Source of the DNA: Methyloversatilis sp.
GTDB lineage: Bacteria; Pseudomonadota; Gammaproteobacteria; Burkholderiales; Rhodocyclaceae
Direction of reading: 5' to 3'
Length of the DNA stretch: 64,000 nt
Assembly (NCBI GenBank): GCA_016791045.1
Contig: JAEUNO010000014.1
Location: 1 to 64,000 of the forward strand
Shown: one piece after another, positions 1 through 8,224 of the stretch
Layout: each line of letters starts with the position of its first letter
How positions within the stretch are numbered: the stretch's first letter is position 1
Translations under genes and position numbers: made by a program
Notes under the pieces: generated by a model
Told to the model about the DNA's origin: nothing
The model's input: only the letters and a program-made list of their open reading frames with translations
The model's database searches: none

Positions 1-110
1 AACGGGAGGTCTGGCGGTGGGCCCGGCGGCGGCTCTGGCGGTGACGGTAGCAGGCGTGGCAGTCTCCATGGAAAGCGATATTACTCCACGCTGCCGGCCG
101 GGGGCGGCCG

Positions 111-128
111 ATTGTGGATATCCACAAT
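111..128. promoter_or_regulatory. 18-bp perfect palindrome upstream of dctPQM (probable operator)
   Basis: ATTGTGGATATCCACAAT is a perfect palindrome lying 92 bp before the dctP start. The size and symmetry fit a dimeric repressor such as a GntR-family protein, a group that often controls TRAP transporters, but no regulator gene is in the window. I see no convincing gene in bases 1-110. Confidence 0.5.
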
Positions 129-219
129 GTTTTGCTTGCCCTCGCCGCGGGATACTGCGCCGCGTCGGGAGTGGGTTCCTGGCTCCGTCGTGTCCGATCA
201 TCTCTGGAGGAGAGAAACA

Positions 220-1230
220 ATGAAACTGAAGCTATCCGCGCTGTTCGTTGGTTTTGCCGCTGCGTCGTTCTCGCTCGGCGCCTATGCGCAGCAGCCGATC
301 GTCATCAAGTTCAGCCATGTCGTCGCCGCGAATACGCCGAAGGGCAAGGCGGCAGAATATTTCGCGCAGAAGGCGAACGAACTGACCAAGGGCAAGGTGA
401 AGGTCGAGGTCTACGCCAACTCGACGCTCTACAAGGACAAGGAAGAGATGGAGGCGCTGCAGCTCGGTGCCGTGCAGATGCTGGCGCCGTCGCTGGCCAA
501 GTTCGGCCCGCTGGGTGTCAAGGAGTTCGAAGTGTTCGACCTGCCCTTCATCTTCGACGGCTACACCGACCTGCACAAGGTGACCAAGGGCCCGATCGGC
601 GCCGGCATCCTGAAGAAGCTCGATTCCAAGGGCATCATCGGTCTGGCGTTCTGGGACAACGGTTTCAAGTCCTTCTCGGCCAATACGCCGATCAGGACGC
701 CGGCTGACCTGAAGGCGAAGAAGTTGCGCATCCAGTCGTCCAAGGTGCTCGAAGAGCAGATGCGCAGCATCGGCGCGCTGCCGCAGGTGATGGCGTTTTC
801 CGAGGCCTATCAGGCGCTGCAGACCGGCGTGGTCGATGGCACCGAGAATCCGCACTCCAATATGTATACGCAGAAGATGCATGAAGTGCAGAAGCACATG
901 GCGGTGACCGACCACGGCTACCTCGGCTACGCGGTCATCGTGAACAAGAAGTTCTGGGACGGCCTGCCGGCCGATGTGCGCGGCCAGCTCGATACGGCAA
1001 TGAAGGAATCGACCGAGTACGCGAACAAGATCGCCAAGGAAGAGAACGACGCCTCGCTCGAAGGCATCCGCAAGAGCGGCAAGACGGAAGTCTACGTGCC
1101 GACGGCCGACGAACGTCTGGCGTTCAAGCGCGTCATGGTGCCGGTGCACAAGAAGATGGAAGGCCGCATCGGTCGCGAACTGATCGATGCCATCTACAAG
1201 GAAACGGCATTCGATCCGTCGAAGCTGTAA
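220..1230 (+). CDS. dctP: TRAP transporter periplasmic substrate-binding protein, DctP family
   Basis: This is the extracytoplasmic solute receptor of a tripartite ATP-independent periplasmic transporter: it captures an organic acid and delivers it to the DctQM membrane pair. The 336-residue product begins with a signal peptide (KLKLSALFVGFAAASFSLG, then AYAQQ) and continues with the typical DctP core, including FDLPFIFDGY and GVVDGTENPHSNMYTQKMHE. That last motif closely resembles C4-dicarboxylate DctP proteins, so succinate, malate or fumarate are plausible ligands (inference). An ATG at 112 is possible, but 220 is preferred because GGAGG at 206-210 precedes it and the signal peptide starts there. 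First gene of dctPQM. Confidence 0.93.
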   Translation: MKLKLSALFVGFAAASFSLGAYAQQPIVIKFSHVVAANTPKGKAAEYFAQKANELTKGKVKVEVYANSTLYKDKEEMEALQLGAVQMLAPSLAKFGPLGVKEFEVFDLPFIFDGYTDLHKVTKGPIGAGILKKLDSKGIIGLAFWDNGFKSFSANTPIRTPADLKAKKLRIQSSKVLEEQMRSIGALPQVMAFSEAYQALQTGVVDGTENPHSNMYTQKMHEVQKHMAVTDHGYLGYAVIVNKKFWDGLPADVRGQLDTAMKESTEYANKIAKEENDASLEGIRKSGKTEVYVPTADERLAFKRVMVPVHKKMEGRIGRELIDAIYKETAFDPSKL

Positions 1231-1327
1231 GCCGCTCGCTCCGGTTGCCGCCCGGTCGGGTGGCAACCGGCTGATCCGCCGGGCGCAGGGTTCTCTGCGC
1301 ACCTTTCAAATTTTCGGGGAGACCGCC

Positions 1328-1990
1328 GTGCTCCGCTTGCTCGACCATATCGAGGAGTGGCTGATCACGCTGCTGATTGGCGTCGCCACCATCGTCATTT
1401 TCGTCGCGGTTGTCCATCGCTACGCCAGCGGATACAGCATCCCCGGCGTGCAGGACTGGCTGCTGTCACTGAATCTCAGCTGGGCGCAGGAGCTGTGCAT
1501 CATCCTGTTCGTGTGGATGGCCAAGTTCGGCGCCGCCTACGGGGTGCGCACCGGCATCCACGTCGGCGTGGATGTGCTGATCAACCAGTTGCAACCGGCG
1601 CTGCGCAACAAGTTCGTCATTTTCGGACTGGCGGCCGGCGCGTTGTTCACCGGCATCATCTGTGTGCTGGGCAGTCACTTCGTGTGGGAAAACGGCGCCG
1701 CCTATGCGGTACGCAGCACGATGGGTCTGGACATCGGCGATCTGTACGAAGGACCGACCACCCCCGACCTGGAGTGGCCGACCTGGATGGTCTACATGGC
1801 GATCCCGCTCGGTTCGGGTCTGATGTGCTTCCGCTTCCTGCAGGTGATGACGAACTTCATCCGCACCGGCGAACTGCCGCATCACGATCATGCCCACGTC
1901 GAGGGCATGGACGAGGTCAAGCCCATCCTTGTGGGCGAGGCGGTCGAGAACGCCGAAGAAGCCGAACACGCGAAGGGAGGCCGCAAATGA
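1328..1990 (+). CDS. dctQ: TRAP transporter small permease subunit, DctQ family
   Basis: This is the small four-helix membrane subunit linking the DctP receptor to the DctM permease. The start is taken as GTG 1328, with GGGGAGA just upstream; this puts the first helix (HIEEWLITLLIGVATIVIF) near the N-terminus, as in the family. The motif LSWAQELCIILFVWMAKFGA is characteristic of DctQ. The 220-residue product is longer than many DctQ proteins because of an extra loop around PTTPDLEWPTWM and a charged, histidine- and glutamate-rich tail. The stop overlaps the dctM start (ATGA), implying translational coupling. Confidence 0.9.
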   Translation: MLRLLDHIEEWLITLLIGVATIVIFVAVVHRYASGYSIPGVQDWLLSLNLSWAQELCIILFVWMAKFGAAYGVRTGIHVGVDVLINQLQPALRNKFVIFGLAAGALFTGIICVLGSHFVWENGAAYAVRSTMGLDIGDLYEGPTTPDLEWPTWMVYMAIPLGSGLMCFRFLQVMTNFIRTGELPHHDHAHVEGMDEVKPILVGEAVENAEEAEHAKGGRK

Positions 1991-3273
1991 GCGCCGCCAT
2001 CATCTTCGTCATGCTGCTGGTGCTGATGCTGACCGGCATGCCGGTCTCGATCTCGCTCGGTCTGACGGTACTCACCTTCCTGTTCACGATGACCGACGTG
2101 CCGGTCGAGTCGGTCGCGCTGAAGCTGTTCACGGGTATCGAGAAGTTCGAAATCATGGCGATTCCGTTCTTCATCCTGGCCGGCAACTTCCTGACCCATG
2201 GCGGCGTGGCGAAACGCATGATCAATTTCGCCACCTCGCTGGTCGGCCACTTCCACGGGGGTCTGGGCATGGGTGGCGTAGTGGCCTGCGGTCTGTTCGC
2301 CGCGGTGTCGGGTTCCAGCCCGGCGACCGTGGCGGCGATCGGCGCCATCCTGCTGCCGGCGATGGTGAAGCAGGGCTTCCCGATGAAGTTCGGCGCCGGC
2401 ATCGTCGCCAGTTCGGGCGCGCTGGGCATCCTGATTCCGCCGTCGATCGTCATGGTGATGTACGCGGTGTCGACCAATTCGTCGATCGGCGCGCTGTTCA
2501 TGGCGGGCGTGATTCCGGGTGCGGTGCTGCTGTTCATGCTCGGCTTCACCACCTGGTGGTACGCGAAGAAGAACAACTACCCGCGCATGGCCAAGGCACC
2601 GGTGGCCGATCGCATCAAGGCTTTCCGGGAGTCGTTCTGGGGCCTGATGCTCATCGTGGTCGTGATGGGCGGCATCTACACCGGCATCTTCACGCCGACC
2701 GAAGCGGCGGCGATGAGTGCGGTGTATGCCTTCATCGTGGCGGTGTTCGTGTATCGCGACCTGCCGCTGAAGCGCATCCCGAAGGTGCTGCTCGACTCGG
2801 CCAACATGAGTGCGATGCTGCTGTACATCATCACCAACGCCATCCTGTTCTCCTTCCTGCTCACATCGGAGCAGATCCCGCAGGCGGTTGCGGCCTGGCT
2901 GGTGGACAGCGGTCTGGGGGCCCTGGGCTTCCTGCTGGTGGTGAACATCCTGCTGCTGCTGGCCGGCAACATCATGGAGCCGTCGTCGATCATCCTGATC
3001 ACGGCGCCCATCCTGTTCCCGGTGGCGATGGCGCTGGGCATCGATCCGGTGCACTTCGGCATCATCATCACGGTGAACATGGAAATCGGCATGATCACGC
3101 CGCCGGTCGGCCTCAACCTCTACGTCGGCAGCGGCATCGCGAAACTGGGCATGACAGACATGACCAAGGCGGTCACGCCCTGGCTCATCACAATGCTGAT
3201 ATTCCTGATGATCGTCACCTACTGGCCGTCGCTGTCGCTCTGGCTGCCACGCACGCTGGGCATGATGAGTTAG
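1987..3273 (+). CDS. dctM: TRAP transporter large permease subunit, DctM family
   Basis: This is the large permease that moves the substrate using the sodium or proton gradient. The 428-residue product is hydrophobic from end to end with roughly 12 predicted membrane segments, the normal size for DctM. Family signatures include the N-terminal GMPVSISLGL, GGLGMGGVVACGLFAAVSGSS followed by ATVAAIG, and the C-terminal ITPPVGLNLYVGSGIA. It starts four bases before the end of dctQ and is followed within 35 bases by a strong terminator, so the three genes form a complete operon. Confidence 0.95.
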   Translation: MSAAIIFVMLLVLMLTGMPVSISLGLTVLTFLFTMTDVPVESVALKLFTGIEKFEIMAIPFFILAGNFLTHGGVAKRMINFATSLVGHFHGGLGMGGVVACGLFAAVSGSSPATVAAIGAILLPAMVKQGFPMKFGAGIVASSGALGILIPPSIVMVMYAVSTNSSIGALFMAGVIPGAVLLFMLGFTTWWYAKKNNYPRMAKAPVADRIKAFRESFWGLMLIVVVMGGIYTGIFTPTEAAAMSAVYAFIVAVFVYRDLPLKRIPKVLLDSANMSAMLLYIITNAILFSFLLTSEQIPQAVAAWLVDSGLGALGFLLVVNILLLLAGNIMEPSSIILITAPILFPVAMALGIDPVHFGIIITVNMEIGMITPPVGLNLYVGSGIAKLGMTDMTKAVTPWLITMLIFLMIVTYWPSLSLWLPRTLGMMS

Positions 3274-3306
3274 CGGGCATTCCGTTGTTCCGTGTTGCAA
3301 CAGGCT

Positions 3307-3336
3307 AAACGCCGCACCAGGGTGGTGCGGCGTTTT
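3307..3336 (+). terminator. Rho-independent terminator of dctPQM
   Basis: A 12-bp stem (AAACGCCGCACC pairing with GGTGCGGCGTTT) has a five-base loop and ends in a short T run, 34 bases after the dctM stop. Confidence 0.85.
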
Positions 3337-3479
3337 GCTTTCTCATTATTGATTCAAGCCCGGCGCTCCACCGGTCGTTATCTGCAGAACGAGCCGGACG
3401 GCGCATCGCAACGAGAAGTCAAAACTAAACAAGCGCCGCTCCGTTGTTGGCCATCAATCTTGCTTCCGAGGAGGAATAC

Positions 3480-4645
3480 ATGAGAAATCAGCTCAGCGTT
3501 CGAAAGGCGTTCATTTTTCATTCACTGCTGGCGAGCGTCGTCTGCATGACGGCAGCGGCCGTACAGGAAGTCTTTTCCCCGGCATCACCGGCCTGATCGT
3601 CAGTGGCGTGCTCTGCACGACGATCGTCGTCGGCGTGGGGCTGTGGTTCGGAAACGGCTTTGGCCGGCGTGCCGAAATGGTCGTCAATGCGCTGCACAGC
3701 CTTGCCGAGGGGAAGCTCAACCACAAGCTCAGTCTGTCCGGCAAGGATGATTTCGCCTGGCTGGGCTACGAGTACAACCAGGCATGCAAGTCCTTCCGCA
3801 AGCTGATCGAGAAGATGACAGTGCTGTCATCGACGCTGACGCAGTCGGCCGAGGACCTGTCGCAACTGACCATCACGGCGAACCAGAACGGCACCAAGCA
3901 GTCGGATCGCATCCGTACCGTCGCTGAAGCGATGGAGGAAATGACGGCGTCGGCGCGTCAGGTCGCCGCCCTGTCGGCGGACATGGACAGCATCGTGCGC
4001 AGTACGGGTGACAGCACGCGCAGCGGCAAGACCGACCTTGAACACTCGATGGAAGGCGTCAGCCGCATCGCGGTCGAGATGGAAGAGTCGCTGACCGTGA
4101 TCGAACGGCTGGTGAAGGATTCCGAGGAGATCGCGAAGATCAACGACGTGGTCAAGGAAATTTCGGACCAGACCAATCTGCTGGCGCTGAACGCCGCGAT
4201 CGAAGCCGCTCGTGCCGGTGAACAGGGCCGTGGCTTCGCCGTGGTGGCCGACGAGGTGCGCAAGCTGGCACAGCGCACGCAGGGCTCGACCGCCGACATC
4301 GAACACATCGTCGCCAAGATCCGTCACGACGCGAAGGAAACCGTGGAACGTGTCGGACAGGCCAGCGAGCGGGTCAGCGGTGCGGTCAAGACCTCGCGCG
4401 GTGCGGTCGACACCTTCACCGACATCCTGCAGCGCATGGACGAACTGGTCAGCAAGTCCGGCGAAGTTGCACTGAGCATGCAGGAACAGGACACCACGGC
4501 GCACGCCATCCTGCGCAATGCGGGCGAACTTTCGGCGCTGTCGGAAGACAACGCACGCGGCGTATCGCTGACCGCCACGCAGGGCGAATCGCTGGCCGCG
4601 TCGGCACGCGAACTCGAAGGCAGCCTGCGTACCTTCCAGGTCTGA
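3480..4645 (+). pseudogene. Methyl-accepting chemotaxis protein interrupted by a frameshift
   Basis: A good ribosome site (GAGGAGG, about 3468-3474) precedes ATG 3480. That frame encodes a membrane segment ([21 protein letters not shown]) but stops at TGA 3594-3596. The rest of the receptor continues in another frame: second membrane segment [24 protein letters not shown]-like linker, then the cytoplasmic signalling domain with its conserved tip ([38 protein letters not shown]). One missing base in the TTTTCCCC run at 3573-3580 would join the frames into a 388-residue protein. Even repaired it would have almost no periplasmic loop, so it would not be a classical ligand-binding receptor. The downstream frame alone (from 3608) could yield a 345-residue fragment. 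A sequencing error cannot be excluded. Confidence 0.8.
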
Positions 4646-4663
4646 CCCGCTCCCGTCCGATAC

Positions 4664-4697
4664 AAAGGCCCGTCGGTGCATGCCGGCGGGCCTTTTT
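4664..4697. terminator. Bidirectional terminator between chemoreceptor and cytochrome gene
   Basis: AGGCCCGTCGG pairs with CCGGCGGGCCT across a six-base loop and is followed by five T residues on the plus strand. It sits between convergent genes and could serve both. Confidence 0.75.
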
Positions 4698-4726
4698 CCT
4701 TGTCGGCGCCCCTTTGCCGGGGCCGC

Positions 4727-5212
4727 TCAGCGGCTGCGCGAATCGACGTAGGTCTTGATGGCCCACACGGCTTCCTGCTTCAGGATGCCGTCCCATGCGG
4801 GCATGTGTTCGACACCCAGAATGTATTTGCCCTGCTTCACCGTGGTCACGAAATAGTGATCGACATCGGCCAGGCAGCGCGTCTTCAGCGCCTCGTCCTG
4901 CACCTTCCTGCAGTAGCGCTGCAACCTGCGCAGCGGCGGGGCAGGGTGGCCCTTGGCATTCATGTCCGGGCCATGGCATTTCGAACAGGTTTCGTTGTAC
5001 AGCGTGCGCCCGACCGCGGCGATCGTCTCGTCGTCACGATAAGGGTTGGCGTCGCGCCACGCGTCGCCCAGTGCAGGCAGCGACGAGGTGTCGGTCAGCG
5101 GCGCCGGCGGGCGCTCCGCGAGAGCGGCACCCGCAAGCAGGAAGAGCGCAGTGGCGAGCAGCGGTGCGAACATCGGGGCCAGCAGTCGGTATGTCATGTC
5201 GGGTCTCGGCAT
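4727..5212 (-). CDS. Periplasmic c-type cytochrome, PedF/cytochrome c-550-like
   Basis: This is a small single-haem cytochrome that probably takes electrons from the nearby PQQ dehydrogenase and passes them to the respiratory chain. The product (161 residues, or 156 from the second Met at 5197) has an export signal ending ALAERPP and one haem-binding site, CSKCH. A later methionine in HMPAWDGILKQEAVWAI is a candidate axial ligand. It closely resembles the cytochrome at 14294, sharing the DANPYRDD/KENPYRGD and final WAIKTYVDSR/WAIRSYLDTR blocks, so the two are paralogues. It lies 12 bases after the pentapeptide gene and probably belongs to the same transcript. Neither candidate start has a strong ribosome site. 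Confidence 0.85.
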   Translation of the reverse strand: MPRPDMTYRLLAPMFAPLLATALFLLAGAALAERPPAPLTDTSSLPALGDAWRDANPYRDDETIAAVGRTLYNETCSKCHGPDMNAKGHPAPPLRRLQRYCRKVQDEALKTRCLADVDHYFVTTVKQGKYILGVEHMPAWDGILKQEAVWAIKTYVDSRSR

Positions 5213-5224
5213 CGTTGATCGGGC

Positions 5225-5824
5225 TTACCAGTCCACCGGACAGCCGTCGCAGCCTTCGAAGCTCACGTTGAGGAACACGGCAAAGCGGGTGAAGCAGTTC
5301 TTCATGACGGCGTTGCGGAAGTCGGCTTCCTGGAACTTGGTTTCGTGCATGTTCACGTCGATCAGCCGGGCGCCGTTCAGCCGCACGTGGGTGGCGCGGG
5401 CGGCTTCCATGTTCGCCATCGACAGGTCGGCATTGCTGAGGTCGGCGCGGAACATGCGCGCGAACTCGAGATCGGTGGCAATGAGCCGGGCGCCGCGCAG
5501 CGACGCGGCCGGGATGTTCGCCTTCTGTACCTTCGCAGCGCTCAGATCGGCGCCGTCCAGCATGGCGCCTGCCAGATTGGCACTGCGCAGGTCGGCACGC
5601 ACCAGTTTTGCACCCGTCAGATCGGCGCCCGCGAGATCGCGCAGCGAAAGGTCGGCGTGACTGAGATCGACGCCGGGGCAGCGGGTGTAGGGCCAGATGG
5701 GGCAGCCATTGATGACCAGCACTTCTTCATGTGCGCTTTCGCCGGGCGGCGCATCGACCGCCTGGGTTGGACCGGTCAGGCTGCCAGGCAGTACAAGGAG
5801 GGCGAGCATGCGCAACAGCTTCAT
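5225..5824 (-). CDS. Exported pentapeptide-repeat protein
   Basis: The 199-residue product starts with a signal peptide (MKLLRMLALLVLPGSLTG) and then carries about 20 pentapeptide repeats of the A(D/N)LXX type, for example ADLSLRDLAGADLTGAKLV, which would fold as a right-handed beta-helix. The N-terminal part contains INGCPIWPYTRCPG and the C-terminal end CDGCP, so the mature protein has several cysteines. It lies between a PQQ dehydrogenase and its likely cytochrome. As I recall, pentapeptide genes also sit near quinoprotein alcohol dehydrogenases in Pseudomonas; the role is unknown. The ATG at 5824 is chosen because the signal peptide begins there; upstream codons look non-coding. Confidence 0.85.
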   Translation of the reverse strand: MKLLRMLALLVLPGSLTGPTQAVDAPPGESAHEEVLVINGCPIWPYTRCPGVDLSHADLSLRDLAGADLTGAKLVRADLRSANLAGAMLDGADLSAAKVQKANIPAASLRGARLIATDLEFARMFRADLSNADLSMANMEAARATHVRLNGARLIDVNMHETKFQEADFRNAVMKNCFTRFAVFLNVSFEGCDGCPVDW

Positions 5825-5961
5825 GGGCGTATCCCGAAAAGAATCCTGATCGTCACGGTCCCGGGTGCGACGGGCGCTGCCCGGGTGACTTCGACGGGTA
5901 GTCCAGCGGAGGAGTGGCCGCTGTTTTCCCGGGTTCGGACGCGACGACCAGGAACAAGGAA

Positions 5962-5985
5962 GCGGGCCGCCGAACGACGGCCCGC
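5962..5985 (-). terminator. Hairpin downstream of the calcium-type PQQ dehydrogenase
   Basis: GCGGGCCG pairs with CGGCCCGC around an eight-base loop, and the minus strand continues TTCCTTGTT. It lies between the dehydrogenase and the pentapeptide gene, so it may terminate or reduce transcription there. Confidence 0.6.
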
Positions 5986-6023
5986 CTGAGGAGGACACAA
6001 CGGGGCGCAGCGGCCCCGCTACA

Positions 6024-7886
6024 TCAGCGTTTCGGCAGCTTGAAGGCCCAGAAGGAGCCGCCCTGATTCACCTGCTTGGTCAGTTCGGCCATGTCGCCAC
6101 CCCACAGCGGCACGGCGCCACCGTAGCCGGATGCGATGCCGATGTACTGTTCGCCGTCCTGTTCCCACGTGATGGGGACCGAAACGACGCCGGAACCGGT
6201 CTGGAATTTCCAGACTTCCTTGCCGGTTTTCGCGTCGAAGGCCTTCACGTAGCCATCCGACGTACCCGTGAACAACAGGCCGCCGGCAGTGGTCAGCGTA
6301 CCGGCCCACAGCGGGAACTGCTCCTTGTGTTCCCAGGCGATCTTGCCGGTCTTCGGGTCGATCGCACGCAGGATCCCCACGTGATCGTCGAACAGCTTCT
6401 TGATGCGGAAGCCCTGGCCAAGGTAAGCCGCGCCTGCCTTGTAGGTGACGTTCTCCGCCCAGTAGTCCATCGCCCAGTGGTTGCCCGGAATGTAGAACAG
6501 CTCGGTCGCCGGGCTGTACGACATCGGCATCCAGTTGGTGCCGCCGAGGAAGGGCGGTGACACGAAAATGCTTTCGCCCTTCTCTTCACCGGCCTTCGGC
6601 TTCGGCGGGTACTGGCTTTCGACCACATTGGGCATGCCGGTCTTCAGGTCGAAGCCCTTGGTCCAGGTGATGCCATCGACGAATGGCCAGGCGCCGATCA
6701 GCGCGGACTGCTTCCACGGGTAGCCGGCGCCGGTGGCGAGCTTTTCGCGGTCGGTCACGAAGAAGTAGCCGTTGCGGTCGGCGTGCGCCGATGCCTTCAC
6801 CAGCTTGCCGGTCTTCGGGTCCTTGTATTCGAACAGCAGCACGGAATTGTTGCCGGAGAAGTCCCAGGCGTCATTCGGCGTATGCGAGAAGAAGCCCTTC
6901 AGTTCGCCGCTCGATGCATCGACGTAGGCCTGGCCGGACGTGAACAGGCTGGGCCATTTGGACGGGCTGTCGCCTTCCTTCGTGCGCTTCCAGGTGTTCC
7001 ACGGCGCCGGATTGCCGGTACCGATCACGACCATGTTCTGTTCGACGTCGAACGAGGCGGTCTGCCAGGGGGCTCCACCGCCATGACTCCAGGCTTCGAC
7101 CTTGCCGGTCGGCGAGCTGGGGTCATCCGGCCAGCTGGGTGCCTTGGCGTCACCGGTCGGCGTGCTGTCCTTGCCATTCAGGCGGCCCATGTGGCCTTCG
7201 ACCATCGGGCGTGCCCAGATTTCCTCGCCGGTATCGACGTCGCGGGCAAACAGATAGCCGATCACGCCGAATTCGTCGCCCGACGAGCCATGCACCAGCA
7301 TCACGCGGCCGCTCTTCTGGTCCTTCACGACAAACGGCGCGCCGGTCATCGTGTAGCCGACCTTGTGGTCGCCCCACTTCTTCGACCAGACGACCTTGCC
7401 CGTGTCCTTGTTCAGCGCGACCATGCCGGCGTCCAGCGTGCCGAAGTACACCTTGTCGCCGTAGATGGCGGCGCCGCGATTGACCACATCGCAGCACGGG
7501 CGGATGTCGTCGGGCAGGCGGTGCTCATAGGTCCACAGCCGCTTGCCGGTCTTCGCTTCGACGGCATACATGCGCGAGTACGAACCGGTGATGTAGATGA
7601 CGCCGTCGTGCACCAGCGCCTGCCCCTGCTGGCCACGCTGCTTTTCGCCGCCGAAGGAGTAGGACCAGGCGGGGGAGAGCGCCGCTACGGTTTTCGTGTT
7701 GATCTGCTTCAGCGGGCTGTGACGCTGGGCCTTCATGCCGAGGCCGTAGGTCAGTACGTCGCCGGTCGTCTTGTCATCGTTGACGATGTCTTCCCAGCTC
7801 ACCGTCTTTGCGGCGTGGGCCGGGCTGGCCAGCAGCGCGCCGAGCGCGATGCAAAGTGCCGGGTTCTTCAGTGAAAACGTTTTCAT
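6024..7886 (-). CDS. exaA: PQQ-dependent alcohol dehydrogenase, calcium-type (ExaA/PedE-like quinoprotein)
   Basis: This periplasmic quinoprotein oxidises a primary alcohol to the aldehyde and passes electrons to cytochrome c. The 620-residue product has a signal peptide ending SPAHAAKT and the eight-bladed propeller repeats of the family (DXKTGK...W). Visible active-site features are adjacent cysteines C131-C132 in PCCDVVNRG, candidate metal ligands E205 (SSGDEFGVIG) and N292 (GTGNPAPWN), and the catalytic aspartate D342 in TPNDAWDFSGNN. The residue two after D342 is Ser344, as in calcium-dependent ExaA/PedE; lanthanide enzymes have Asp there. The start at 7886 is supported by GAGGAG upstream. 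Substrate (ethanol, methanol or other) cannot be read from the sequence. Confidence 0.93.
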   Translation of the reverse strand: MKTFSLKNPALCIALGALLASPAHAAKTVSWEDIVNDDKTTGDVLTYGLGMKAQRHSPLKQINTKTVAALSPAWSYSFGGEKQRGQQGQALVHDGVIYITGSYSRMYAVEAKTGKRLWTYEHRLPDDIRPCCDVVNRGAAIYGDKVYFGTLDAGMVALNKDTGKVVWSKKWGDHKVGYTMTGAPFVVKDQKSGRVMLVHGSSGDEFGVIGYLFARDVDTGEEIWARPMVEGHMGRLNGKDSTPTGDAKAPSWPDDPSSPTGKVEAWSHGGGAPWQTASFDVEQNMVVIGTGNPAPWNTWKRTKEGDSPSKWPSLFTSGQAYVDASSGELKGFFSHTPNDAWDFSGNNSVLLFEYKDPKTGKLVKASAHADRNGYFFVTDREKLATGAGYPWKQSALIGAWPFVDGITWTKGFDLKTGMPNVVESQYPPKPKAGEEKGESIFVSPPFLGGTNWMPMSYSPATELFYIPGNHWAMDYWAENVTYKAGAAYLGQGFRIKKLFDDHVGILRAIDPKTGKIAWEHKEQFPLWAGTLTTAGGLLFTGTSDGYVKAFDAKTGKEVWKFQTGSGVVSVPITWEQDGEQYIGIASGYGGAVPLWGGDMAELTKQVNQGGSFWAFKLPKR

Positions 7887-8153
7887 CCTGACTCCTCTTT
7901 CAGTGTGATGTGTCGTGTCGGCGTCGCGGCTCGCCATGGCATCCGGGTGACAGGCTGCGACACGCACTGCAGCGTAGGCAGGCCAGTCACAAGCTGTTGG
8001 TAGAAAATTCCCGCTGAAGCAGGGAGTCGGTCCCGGTTTTGGCGGGTGTCCCATGGTTGAACACCTTGATGTCGCGACCTGAGACAGCCGCATGGCGTTA
8101 AGCTCGCGCCCTGGGGTACCGGCGGCTCATGTGCCGCAGGCCGATGCAGTCGA

Positions 8154-8168
8154 TGGCCCTCGACTTGC
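8154..8168 (+). promoter_or_regulatory. Sigma-54 promoter of the SoxYZ-like/hydrolase operon
   Basis: TGGCCCTCGACTTGC has GG (8155-8156) and GC (8167-8168) separated by exactly 10 bases, the required -24/-12 spacing, and matches TGGCAC-N5-TTGC except at one position. It lies 57 bases before the start codon at 8225. The rest of the 338-bp divergent gap (7887-8224) shows no gene, and no equivalent site was seen facing the minus-strand dehydrogenase. Confidence 0.75.
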
Positions 8169-8224
8169 TTGCCGGAACAGGGCGCTGTACTGACACAAAG
8201 ATCGAAAACGAGGAGTGGATCCCG

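Noticed and set aside
1-110. A short plus-strand frame (17-223) before dctP
   Set aside because: It has no ribosome site or family features, and it overlaps the palindrome and the dctP leader.
7887-8100. Sigma-54 promoter facing the calcium-type dehydrogenase
   Set aside because: The minus strand was scanned for GG-N10-GC with flanking matches; the best candidates have the wrong spacing.
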